From NCBI GenBank assembly GCA_039024435.1, contig JBCCQH010000034.1:1-60427 (forward strand): 60,427 bases of DNA, read 5' to 3'. Of the stretch, positions 54,801 to 60,427 are shown piece after piece. The DNA is from JBCCQH01 sp039024435 (GTDB lineage: Bacteria > Bacteroidota > Bacteroidia > J057 > JADKCL01). Within the stretch, counting starts at the first letter, position 1. Every line of letters begins with the position of its first letter. The notes beneath the pieces were generated by a model. The model had not been told where the DNA came from. It worked only from the letters and a program-made list of their open reading frames with translations, and made no database searches. A program made the position numbers and the translations under genes.

Positions 54801-55946
54801 GGCACGCCCGGGGATAAAATTTCCCTGCAAGTGTTCGACGATGGCGGCAATGATCTGAACGAAAACTTTGGGCTGTGCCTGACGGATCGCTGCGGGGCGG
54901 ACAGTTGCCAGAACGCGACGCCGATGCAGCCGAGCATTTGGTACTGCTGGGACACTGACGGCTCCACCGGGGAAACCACGGCCGATCCGGGCTACTTAGA
55001 ATGTGGGGACGGATCGCTGCCGGGCCGCTCGGTCTACTTTAGCTACGTAAACGATTGTGAGTCCTTTACCTTTACGGTCAATGGCACCATAGGAGGGCTG
55101 TGTGTACTGGGTGAGCCGACCGATGGCCTTTCCATTGCCATCTATCAGGACGATTCCGCGTCCCTCTGCGACTTTGCTCCCATCAATCTGATCGACTGTG
55201 AGCAGACGGATGCTTGCCTGGGCACTTCTTACTTCTTCCAGCGGACGTATTCTGCCCCGGTGGGCACGCAATTCATCATTCAGTTTGATGGATTTGACTT
55301 TACGGGAGACAACAACGGACAGGTCCGAATCGACGAAAACTGTCCGTTGGATGTTGATTACCAGCAGTTTGCCGGCTACCGGGACGAAGACGTTCACCAA
55401 TTGGAATGGACGGTGACCGAGAACGAAGTGGTCAGCGGTTACTTCGAGGTCGAAAAGAGCCTGGATGCCGAAGATTTTACGACGCTGGGTCGGGTAAATG
55501 GCCGCAGCTACCTCTCGGGAGGCGGTAGTTCAGGACAGGGCGGAAGTGCCTCAGAAGCCTACGATTACGCCTATACCGACGAAGTTCCGGTACCTGGGCA
55601 CAACTACTACCGCCTGCGCTACGTGGATCAAAACGGATTGGAAAGCTTTTCCGAGGTGATCGACTTGTTCTGGGACGAGACCCCGGCGGTGCAAATTGTG
55701 GCGCTGTTCCCAAATCCAGCCCGCGAGAGCATCCGTCTGTCGGCATTTGCCGCCCGTGAGGGCAATTATGAAGTTCGGATGGTGGACATCTACGGAAAGG
55801 TAGTCCGGCGCCTGGACATCGAGATGAATGAAGGAATGAATCTGGAGCGATTTGACCTACAAGGTTTGAGCGCCGGCATGTACATTTTTGAGTTGCATGA
55901 TGTACGTGCTGCCCGCAAAGACCACCAAAAGTTCATCAAACAGTAA
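48891..55946 (+). CDS. Giant secreted protein with twelve tandem ~150-residue NDxICNA/VDG repeats and C-terminal sorting domain
   Basis: A 2351-residue protein. A signal peptide (ending SQAQ) and a unique N-terminal domain (about 35-180) come first. Twelve repeats begin at about residues 183, 329, 478, 633, 785, 939, 1097, 1251, 1407, 1561, 1715 and 1858. A divergent thirteenth starts near 2002. Each repeat reads NDxICNAxxLG, then FCATTExGEP, ETVWYTFT, CLxPNTTYYIQVDG and a closing FDIRVSD, with three conserved cysteines. The unit resembles pre-peptidase C-terminal-type beta-sandwiches. The end (FPNPARESIRL ... LSAGMYIFEL ... KFIKQ) is a type A T9SS sorting domain. Probably a cell-surface adhesin; the single-repeat protein at 17161 is its relative. 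Confidence 0.88.
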   Translation: MDQIIPVARRIRQGILPRAGIFVTLMLLLTFRSQAQVNIQLTVYQVSTNIPDCDGFLTGNSDPIWWWTGPGIVDDQCYTTTCNGCTRSVTEVLINETYNCITDVPGSASIRFRGCEDDGAGCAGGTSLAICDGSAGDITSNVPLPTATGTTFIGPICVNSTGCAGQFCYWARWDVTGSYITPPTNDNICNATPLALNTTITGNNTCATVQSGEVNSSNGSISPSNSVWYTFTAPSSGNVTVSTNFGGTNFDTEIAIYRDNGSTCPGNNWGNLTEVGNNDDIVLLFDLDSEVDLECLTPGTTYYIQVDGNSASDFGNFQLRVSPQGQPLPTNDDICSPINLGTLTFNGSIGANNFSNICATTQPGEPNPGAFATDQTVWFTFTTGANVGTEVTLDATNDPLNLGDQIDLQLALYEPSNGLCTGTMNEVDSDYFTPPFAESMTVNCLQPNTTYWVQVDGSGLNTEGYFGLTISDNGIPRGTNDDICNAINLGTIALGQSQTNNNMNNFCATIQTGEPNYPGCLSGIDQTIWVQFTTGNSLGYEMTFSAVSDPNNNGDNLDLQVGVYASSNGLCTGSLTEIDCDYDPDVPGFWTGEDLVIKCLEPNTTYFVQLDGSTINVEGYIGLTITDDGIARAPNDLVCGPTALGTIPNSGQITLNNENNYCGGVEPGEADPLNHNLDETVWYTFTPPSSGSVEIEVINTGSDDIDLQLAVWEVDTDTCTGFFAELESYDDPFSFSIDGAQAMRLKCLDTTKTYFIQVDGFFVPLLDLHVGTFDLVVRDYNVTAAPNDSICDAIPLGDATSGPITTTIQTNFCANNILEPIPTCFGTNMTVWYEFTAPATGRVIFDVVSDPNNVGDYIDLQLAVFATDGDSCAGAISEVQCDYNSGEIPLFETRDEDAVVRCLEPGRTYWLMVDGSDDPDDLDGFFQITMTMEPGPGIITNDSICNATPLGAVPASGSVTTGLTHNFCATTEAGEPVPNAFGIDATVWFTFEAPPSGNVFLDLNSDPTNLGNDIDLQVAVYESSNGTCTGTLGEVDSDWTPIFLDEDLSVTCLTPGETYWVQVDGVPFPPQPLFNLDSLEGFFEMIISEDPAFVPMPTNDSICNAVNLGTVPTGLATPTYFGSNFCATTESGEPNVDNCSFFFQAPCDETVWFTFTTNANPGTITIDVDNLTGLVPIINVYEPIGFPTCNFSDLAFIADRTAVPLFNLSLDIPCLKPNTTYYIQLDGVDVIGDFGTFDIRVTDDATPQTIPGNDSICNATNLGLIPLGGASAVTPGSNICATEEITEPNTSQLLDRTDVLYDETVWYSFSTPATPGEITINITNVQSGLAPTITIYRADAPPSCQFSDLTEFDNATSILAGTNLSATLPCVEPNTTYYIQVDGVDVLGDDGTFDIQVSSGATPINYPANDDICNAQGLGTVPVGGATALTPGSNICATTESGELLVSTCNVLSDPLCDETVWYTFTTPATPGITTVAVNNTVGIDANINVYRALNPPSCLFSDLDLVESADDLFSTDVSVDLNCLPPNTTYYVQVDGLDLLGDQGSFDIRVSDDGSTNSYPVNDSICNAVSLGTVPSGGTTATVPGNNFCATTEPGEPNADACPTISSPTCDETVWYVFNTGASPGLTTVDVFNTVGIDVNIDVYRVNPASSCNFSDLIAIASADNPFSTDVSLDLPCLLPNTTYYIQIDGLDLLGDNGSFDIRLSDNGTPVGAPANDLLCNAVFLGNPNGGSVGPTAGTNDCATEEPNEPNVNGDDETVWYTFIAPNSGSAQISINSISGIDANFTLYHRDGLCDFDSLTQVGNNHDDLISFDVSFTEDCLIPQDTYYIQIDGGDIFGDYGDFTVTVTDDNPSYSGPANDPCTGAIPLPIGSQPCQGSGNWNVFNYGNPTVSLNNAFTQSCGDNCGDVWFCFTMPPSGTVLLEGNDEYGFLNFNNSQLTVAAYTGPCSNLQPIQCDQGGLFDDPQYYIQGTPGDKISLQVFDDGGNDLNENFGLCLTDRCGADSCQNATPMQPSIWYCWDTDGSTGETTADPGYLECGDGSLPGRSVYFSYVNDCESFTFTVNGTIGGLCVLGEPTDGLSIAIYQDDSASLCDFAPINLIDCEQTDACLGTSYFFQRTYSAPVGTQFIIQFDGFDFTGDNNGQVRIDENCPLDVDYQQFAGYRDEDVHQLEWTVTENEVVSGYFEVEKSLDAEDFTTLGRVNGRSYLSGGGSSGQGGSASEAYDYAYTDEVPVPGHNYYRLRYVDQNGLESFSEVIDLFWDETPAVQIVALFPNPARESIRLSAFAAREGNYEVRMVDIYGKVVRRLDIEMNEGMNLERFDLQGLSAGMYIFELHDVRAARKDHQKFIKQ

Positions 55947-56325
55947 ATTGATTTTTGCTGTAAACCGGGCCGGGAACTTATCCCGGCCCGGTTTATTTTG
56001 GGGCGTTTGCCGGGAATGAGAGCCGCAATTTTTATTTTCTATTTCGTAAAAAAATATTGTACCGGGCATTTTTCCGATTCCGCGACCATTTCGGAAAGGC
56101 AATTTCAACAAACCGACCTCTAAGCAGAATAGAGGCCAATCAGGGCAAAAACGCAAGGTTAACATCGGGGGTACATGGCAAAAAACCAATGGAATGCGAT
56201 TCCTTTTTTTTACAATTTGCGTATATTACGGGAGGAAATTAGGAATTAATGGCCGCTCAAGACTCCGTAAAGCATTGTTAAGTCCCGGCCTTACTATTTA
56301 ATTGTTTAACTAAACCAACACCGTC
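55947..56325. other. Intergenic region after the giant gene
   Basis: It begins with a perfect terminator and continues as an AT-rich stretch that probably holds the promoter of the small secreted protein at 56326. A TACAATTTG near 56212 is the best, imperfect, -7 candidate. No ORF was seen. Confidence 0.4.
55962..55994 (+). terminator. Intrinsic terminator after the giant repeat gene
   Basis: AAACCGGGCCGGGA and TCCCGGCCCGGTTT form a perfect 14-bp stem with a 5-nt loop, followed by ATTTTG. It may act in both directions. Confidence 0.85.
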
Positions 56326-56631
56326 ATGCTGAGATTCATCGCCACCACAATCCTCGCGATGGGATTGTTCTCAAGTGTCAGTGCAGGAGAAGTCATCTCC
56401 GAAACTGCCGACAATTCCTCCTTTACAACCCAAACCACGTTCATTGATCCAGTGGTACGTGCGGGTATCCTCAAAATATGCTCTTCAATCTGGGAGATCC
56501 GCTACGTGGATCTGGAAGATGCCTACGCCAAAGGTTCACTGACGATTACGCCGGTCACCTACGGAACCGATCTCGCGTACGATGTCGCCTTTGCCGGCAA
56601 CGTCATCTGCATCCTGGACAACAGTCTTTGA
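56326..56631 (+). CDS. Small secreted protein of unknown function
   Basis: A 101-residue protein with a signal peptide (MLRFIATTILAMGLFSSVSA). The mature 80 residues (SSFTTQTTFIDPVVRAG, CSSIWEIRYVDLED, TPVTYGTDLAYDVAFAG) contain two cysteines and no recognised domain. It is a single-gene unit with its own terminator. Confidence 0.65.
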   Translation: MLRFIATTILAMGLFSSVSAGEVISETADNSSFTTQTTFIDPVVRAGILKICSSIWEIRYVDLEDAYAKGSLTITPVTYGTDLAYDVAFAGNVICILDNSL

Positions 56632-56655
56632 TCCAGGCAAGAAAAGATTCAAAAG

Positions 56656-56690
56656 AAGAGGCTGTTCCGCGCTGGAACGGCCTCTTTTCT
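56656..56690 (+). terminator. Intrinsic terminator after the 56326 gene
   Basis: AGAGGC-t-GTTCC and GGAAC-g-GCCTCT pair around a GCGCT loop, followed by TTTTCTTTT. Confidence 0.85.
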
Positions 56691-56858
56691 TTTGGGATGA
56701 GGTCGAGCGGAAGCGGATGATGGGGGGATAGGGTTCGATTTCGGGGTTGAGCTAAAATTGGCTTGGCTGGCAATCGCAAGTTCATCTTGGGGCACCGGTG
56801 CGGGTTTCGCCGCGGATGGTGCGCAAAAAGACAAAGCCCGGATCGGAAGGAGGGGGAT

Positions 56859-58424
56859 TCAGTTGCTTTCCGACACCTCTTTTTCGGCAGCGGTTTCGGC
56901 TTCAGCGTATTTGGCCAAGGCTTTTCGCTGAATGGTTTCAGCGAAGGGAACGCCTTCGAGTTTGGCGTCCAGCCACTCGATGGCGCGGAAAATGGTATAG
57001 GCTTTTGCTTCGAACGGATCCTTTACGATTTCCACCAAATCATCGCGCAAAGACTGCATTTCGGCGCGCTCTTCCTCCTTCGTGGACAGGTTAATCACCC
57101 GGGAAAAGAAACGCAAAACGCGGCGCTCAAACTTGAACATCCGCCCGATTTTGAAAATAAACCTGGAAGTAGATTTCAGGTTGTACTCGATCAAATCCAG
57201 GTTCCCCAACTCAAAATGGATGACAAGGTTGTAGATGCGCGCGGCCGCTTGCATCGGTGTGGAAACTCCGTTGCGCGGCTGATTGAGCAATTCATTGGAT
57301 GCTTTCAGCGCTTTGGAGTGGTTGCCCTGAATGTGGTGATAGGTCATCAGAGCGTACATCGCGAACAGTTTCGTACTCGGAGGAATCTCTTTCCACATCT
57401 TTTCGAGTTCCTGATCAAACTCTTCGATGAAGCTGTCCGGTGCTTTGCGCCCCTCATCCGAGAACATCGCCATGTAGAACAAATAACCACGCGTAAATTT
57501 GAAAAGCCGTTCTTGCGGGGTATTTACCTTGAGTTCCAGAATTTTATCCAGGCGCTTGGAAGCTTCATCCAGCCCAAACTGGTTAAACGAGTGGTTAACT
57601 GCCGCCCCGAGCATTTTCAAGTAGGTCGACTTCTCGTCGGCGAGAATGCCCGGATTTGCTTCGTACAGTTCGATGGCCCGCTCGACGAACGGCAAAGCGC
57701 CGCGGTGATCATCCTCGTGGTGATGGACGCGGCGCATGATTTGGTTGTAAAGAATCTTTGCCCGGATACTCAAAGCCTGTTCCTCCGACTCCATCTCCGG
57801 AAATGCACAAATTTCTTGCACCCGCCGCAAATCATCCTCGTGGCGCGCCATCCCGATGGTTGCGAAAAGCACTTCACTCCGCGCCGCCAAACGCCGCATC
57901 AACAACAGATTGGAGATCTTTTCCAGAGCAACTTTTTCCTCAAATTCCACCCGGCGAAGCGATTCGTGGAGGATTTTGTAGTTCTCGGTGTACCGCAGAA
58001 TTTCGACTTCAAAGCGGTACAACTTGAGCAGATCTTCAAACTTTTCCTGCTCAGAAACCCGTTCCTTGACTTTGCGCAGCAGTTTCCGCGCTTGGTCGTA
58101 CAAATTCTTCTGCATGAGAATTTCCACCTGAAGGGTCAGGGAGGAAATCTCAGCATTGCTTCCTTTGTGGAAATACGCCAGCGAGTTGAGAATGGCGTTA
58201 TAGAGGTAGTTTTTGTTGTAAGCAAACTGCTTCTCGAAGCTGGGGTCTTTGCGGAATTTCTTGAGGATTTTGGCCTCATCGTAGGCATCCATTCCGTCCA
58301 TGCAATCAAACAGCTTCAGGTACTTCTTGCTGCCGGACGTCAATTGACCCAGCATTCGGAAGTTCCTCTTCTCGCCTCGGGTAAGCGATTTGATCAGTTG
58401 GAATACATAATCCTGCTTCTTCAT
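56859..58424 (-). CDS. All-helical TPR-like protein of unknown function
   Basis: A 521-residue protein with no signal peptide. It starts MKKQDYVFQLIKSLTRGEKR followed by NFRML, a beginning shared by a family of Bacteroidota hypothetical proteins. The rest is helical with TPR-like pairs (YDQARKLLRKVKERVSEQEK, LPFVERAIELYEANPG) and an acidic tail. It may be a cytoplasmic scaffold or regulator; I do not recognise a function. ATG 58424 is clear. Confidence 0.75.
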   Translation of the reverse strand: MKKQDYVFQLIKSLTRGEKRNFRMLGQLTSGSKKYLKLFDCMDGMDAYDEAKILKKFRKDPSFEKQFAYNKNYLYNAILNSLAYFHKGSNAEISSLTLQVEILMQKNLYDQARKLLRKVKERVSEQEKFEDLLKLYRFEVEILRYTENYKILHESLRRVEFEEKVALEKISNLLLMRRLAARSEVLFATIGMARHEDDLRRVQEICAFPEMESEEQALSIRAKILYNQIMRRVHHHEDDHRGALPFVERAIELYEANPGILADEKSTYLKMLGAAVNHSFNQFGLDEASKRLDKILELKVNTPQERLFKFTRGYLFYMAMFSDEGRKAPDSFIEEFDQELEKMWKEIPPSTKLFAMYALMTYHHIQGNHSKALKASNELLNQPRNGVSTPMQAAARIYNLVIHFELGNLDLIEYNLKSTSRFIFKIGRMFKFERRVLRFFSRVINLSTKEEERAEMQSLRDDLVEIVKDPFEAKAYTIFRAIEWLDAKLEGVPFAETIQRKALAKYAEAETAAEKEVSESN

Positions 58425-59052
58425 AGCGATTCGCCTAATTACTCGTTTGGACGGGAAGCGCTCCGTATCGAAGGCTTAACCCAGACCATTAGAACCCTAA
58501 GGAAGAACTGATGATACTTTGATAGACGTTATGATTCTTTCCGGGTCCTTTGAGCAACTGCAGACCGGTTAGGTTGACTGCCTCGTCTGCTTAATTCCAA
58601 TCATGAAACTACCCAAAATAATGACAAAAATCAAATTTGCGTGGATTGGTGCGCGTGCCTGTGGGCGCAAGCATTGGGCCGTTTTTCACCCACTTTTGAG
58701 ACGTCCAAATTGGCCCAATTATGTCCTCTCAAGTCCATTTTCGCCCTTTTTGGGAGACGCACTCGAGGATGGCTCTCCGACCCACCACCCGATCACGTCC
58801 CGTTGGCCGAGCGGGCACGTGCTGCTTTTTTATCCACAATGTAGTTGATAACATCGATACGCACAGCCATCACTCATCCCAATCCAGCCCCAGCGGGGTA
58901 GGAAAAAACATAGTTCTGCCCACTTGGGGCCTCAATATTTGGCGTTTGCTTGCAAAGCACTTTTAGGGATTAATCCACTCAACATCAACTGATTATCTTC
59001 CCATTTTTCACTTTTTATTCGGTTATCAACCAAAAAATCGCCCCAATTAAGA
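58425..59052. other. Gene-free region before the RNA element cluster
   Basis: No supportable gene. An 81-codon ORF at 58603-58848 has no protein-like pattern. One DnaA-box-like TTATCCACA lies at 58830-58838 without a cluster. Confidence 0.5.
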
Positions 59053-59083
59053 TTGGCCTCACCGGGGCTTCCCGCTATATTTA
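59053..59083 (+). promoter_or_regulatory. Promoter of RNA element A
   Basis: TTG (59053-59055), 20 nt, then TATATTTA (59076-59083). The conserved RNA block starts 7 nt later at 59091. Element C has the same TTG-N20 arrangement. Confidence 0.6.
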
Positions 59084-59088
59084 CCTCA

Positions 59089-59332
59089 GTTAAACACCTA
59101 AATAGCTTTACGGGTAAATATAGCGCGTTCTTTGTACAAATTAGTTAGTGCGGGTTGGATGAATCTCTGGGACACCCGGAATTCACCGACCCGCACTTTC
59201 ATTGTAACGAAATCAAGTACCAATAATACCGTCTGCTTCGCGGACACTTGATAAAGAACTGGTTTAATTGGTTTTGAATATTTTTAGTTAGCAGAGTTGT
59301 CAGAGCCTTAGGTCAAAGGCTCTGATTTTTTT
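59089..59332 (+). ncRNA. RNA element A (first of three paralogous transcription units)
   Basis: About 244 nt from predicted start to terminator. A conserved 5' block (59091-59134) holds a mini-hairpin TTTA-CGGG-TAAA and CGCGTTCTTTG. Hairpin 1 (59147-59197) has 23 bp: AGTGCGGGT/ACCCGCACT, TGG/CCG, TGAAT/ATTCA and TCTGGG/CCCGGA, broken only by two bulges. Hairpin 2 (59212-59252) has outer ATCAAGT/ACTTGAT and inner GTCTGC-ttc-GCGGAC. A conserved U-rich 3' block (59259-59300) precedes the terminator CAGAGCCTT/AAGGCTCTG plus seven T (59301-59332). A 30-codon ORF (59159-59251) lies inside; I favour a noncoding RNA. Confidence 0.7.
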
Positions 59333-59540
59333 ATTCCCCAAAAGCTAAACATATTTTTCCCTTCACCTTGCCGATGCCCCGAAAAAAGCAGCCTTTTGCC
59401 TGCAAATATCTCGAAGCTTTCAAACTCCTGATTCACAGCTCTTTAAATTGATTAATTGCGCCATTATTCCCGGTCATCTTCCAAAATATTGCGGCAATTT
59501 GAAGTGACAATCTTGAGGTTGAGGTGCTATATTCAAGCTA

Positions 59541-59771
59541 GCTAAACACTTAAATAGCTTACAATAAGTACAGCGCGTTCTTAAGCAAAGATTTAATGGT
59601 GTAGCGCTGGGTTCGGATGAATTCCGACCAAACGCTGACCTCAATAAAACTGAAAGACCTTTGATGCTTTCCGGCATCAATCAACAGTCAACAAAATATC
59701 TGGTTTAATTGGTTTTGAATATTTTAGTTAGCAGAGTTATCAGAGCCTCGCAAAGGCTCTGATCTTTTTTT
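59541..59771 (+). ncRNA. RNA element B (second paralogue)
   Basis: About 230 nt. Its -7-like TATATTCA (59528-59535) is 7 nt before the 5' block, as in A, but the -33 is weak. The block's mini-hairpin reads CTTA-caa-TAAG instead of TTTA-CGGG-TAAA, a paired T-A to C-G change, and CGCGTTCTT is kept. Hairpin 1 (59598-59640) pairs GGT/ACC, AGCG/CGCT, TGG/CCA and TCGGA/TCCGA. Hairpin 2 (59661-59680) pairs TTGATGC/GCATCAA. The 3' block (59700-59748) differs from A by only two changes. The terminator is ATCAGAGCCT/AGGCTCTGAT with seven T. A 15-codon ORF starts at 59617. Confidence 0.68.
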
Positions 59772-60020
59772 GTCCCTTGGGAACCGATTCAAGCTTATAC
59801 CTGCGCTTTGCTGACCGCAAGTTTTTCCTGTCGACCTCAGACCGCCTTGCTCCCCGTTCTTACCCCTCTTCCCCGACACACTGCAGGGCAGGCTTTCCGA
59901 AAACCTCCGCTTATCAACCAAACTTCCTGGGTCGATTAATCGACTGGAAAACACGCAATTAAATCGATGCAAATCCACCAGTTAGGCATTTGTCCCACAA
60001 ATAATCCCCGTAAAATCAGC

Positions 60021-60051
60021 TTGAATTTCGCCTATTCGAATATTACATTCA
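60021..60051 (+). promoter_or_regulatory. Promoter of RNA element C
   Basis: TTG (60021-60023), 20 nt, then TACATTCA (60044-60051). The conserved RNA block starts 6 nt later at 60058. Confidence 0.55.
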
Positions 60052-60055
60052 TTAC

Positions 60056-60325
60056 AGTAAAGACATCAACAGCTTTACGGGTAAATATAGCGCGTTCTTT
60101 GTTCGGGTATTTAAAACTTAAGCACCCGCAAAATGAAATCGGAAAGTACAAGTCGGGTCCGTTCCCGATTATCGGCCGGATCTGATTTGTACGACAAATT
60201 CGCAATCGATCAATCAACAATAGCTGGGTCAGTCCCGGCAGAAAAAGTTTAGTTTAGTTGGTTTATTACTTTAGTTGGTTAACAGAAAACCCCAGGACCT
60301 CACTTCGAGGTCCTGTTTATTTTTT
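60056..60325 (+). ncRNA. RNA element C (third paralogue)
   Basis: About 270 nt. The 5' block shares 31 identical bases with A (60071-60101 versus 59104-59134). Hairpin 1 (60104-60128) pairs CGGGT/ACCCG and TTAA/TTAA. Hairpin 2 (60146-60192) is closed by GTACAA/TTGTAC around inner stems such as TCGGG/CCCGA. The 3' block is more diverged (AGTTTAGTTGGTTTATTACT) but in the same place. The terminator has new sequence, CAGGACCTC/GAGGTCCTG, with a T-rich tail. A 39-codon ORF starts at 60133. Confidence 0.66.
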
Positions 60326-60427
60326 GGCTTTTGGCAATTGTCTTCCCGGCCCCCAGTAATGCCTTATCGCCTCATTTTAAGCAACTTAACTAGGATCCTG
60401 AATTGTGATTGTGGCTTATCATCCAAA

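Noticed and set aside
56763..58511. 582-codon open frame on the plus strand
   Set aside because: Antisense shadow of the helical protein gene 56859-58424; composition is not protein-like.
58830..58838. DnaA-box-like TTATCCACA
   Set aside because: A single site; replication origins have clusters with an AT-rich unwinding region and usually dnaA or dnaN nearby. Another copy lies inside a gene at 48582.
58603..58848. 81-codon open frame on the plus strand
   Set aside because: Random-looking composition and no context; overlapping frames on the same strand are equally open.
1..60427. tRNA, rRNA, CRISPR and insertion-sequence scan by eye
   Set aside because: No T-loop and acceptor-stem combination, no direct-repeat/spacer array and no transposase-like protein were found; a dedicated search could still reveal a missed tRNA.

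Overview
The window reads as chromosomal DNA of a free-living, GC-rich Bacteroidota, most likely a Saprospiria/Lewinella-type bacterium (taxonomy is inference). The reasons are a SusC/SusD pair, secreted proteins with C-terminal gliding/T9SS-type sorting domains, a prokaryotic-HU plus SPOR protein, near absence of Shine-Dalgarno sequences, and promoters fitting the Bacteroidota pattern of a -33 TTG and a -7 TAnnTTTG. No phage, transposase, CRISPR array, rRNA or tRNA was recognised.

Layout. 1-1.1 kb: gene-free, AT-rich degenerate tandem repeats of about 168 bp. 1.1-3.8 kb: iron-sulfur serine dehydratase and a secreted subtilase. 4-12.2 kb: a tightly packed four-gene envelope operon (TonB-dependent receptor, 1035-residue TPR protein, outer-membrane barrel, HU/SPOR membrane protein). 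12.3-17 kb: holA, a BamA/TamA-like lipoprotein, a TonB protein and the remnant of a second TonB. 17.2-18.3 kb: a secreted protein related to a giant repeat protein further on. 18.4-21.6 kb: a complete sulfur-carrier cysteine biosynthesis operon (cysM, JAMM protease, CysO-type carrier, MoeZ-type activator) preceded by a leader peptide with three consecutive Cys codons and an intrinsic terminator. 21.8-31.4 kb: housekeeping and regulatory genes (MmcQ/YjbR, sigma factor, DNA glycosylase, DtxR/MntR regulator, thioesterase, smpB, dprA) and a 909-residue repeat protein. 31.4-43.2 kb: two PAP2 phosphatases, two small lipoproteins, DUF3108 protein, ABC exporter, saccharopine-dehydrogenase-like enzyme, esterase, ribBA and two GT4 glycosyltransferases. 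43.5-56 kb: SusC/SusD pair, a small secreted protein and a 7-kb gene for a 2351-residue secreted protein with twelve repeats of about 150 residues. 56.3-58.4 kb: a small secreted protein and a helical TPR-like protein. 58.4-60.4 kb: about 2 kb without protein genes, holding three tandem paralogous transcription units.

The two strongest signals are noncoding. (1) 59.09-60.33 kb carries three copies of a 230-270 nt element. Each has a promoter-like sequence at fixed spacing (the -33 is weak in copy B), a conserved 5' block, two hairpins whose sequence differs between copies while pairing is kept, a conserved U-rich 3' block, and its own intrinsic terminator. I know no named family that matches; it looks like a small-RNA family. 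(2) The cysteine operon leader at 21.48-21.67 kb looks like a cysteine-responsive attenuator with a perfect -33/-7 promoter, a 28-codon Cys-Cys-Cys leader ORF, alternative pairings and a terminator.

How the genes fit together: the cysteine operon makes cysteine from O-phosphoserine (or a related serine ester) and a protein thiocarboxylate. The 4-12 kb operon, SusC/D, the TonB protein and the BamA/TamA-like protein serve outer-membrane transport and assembly. The subtilase and the giant repeat protein are probably T9SS cargo.
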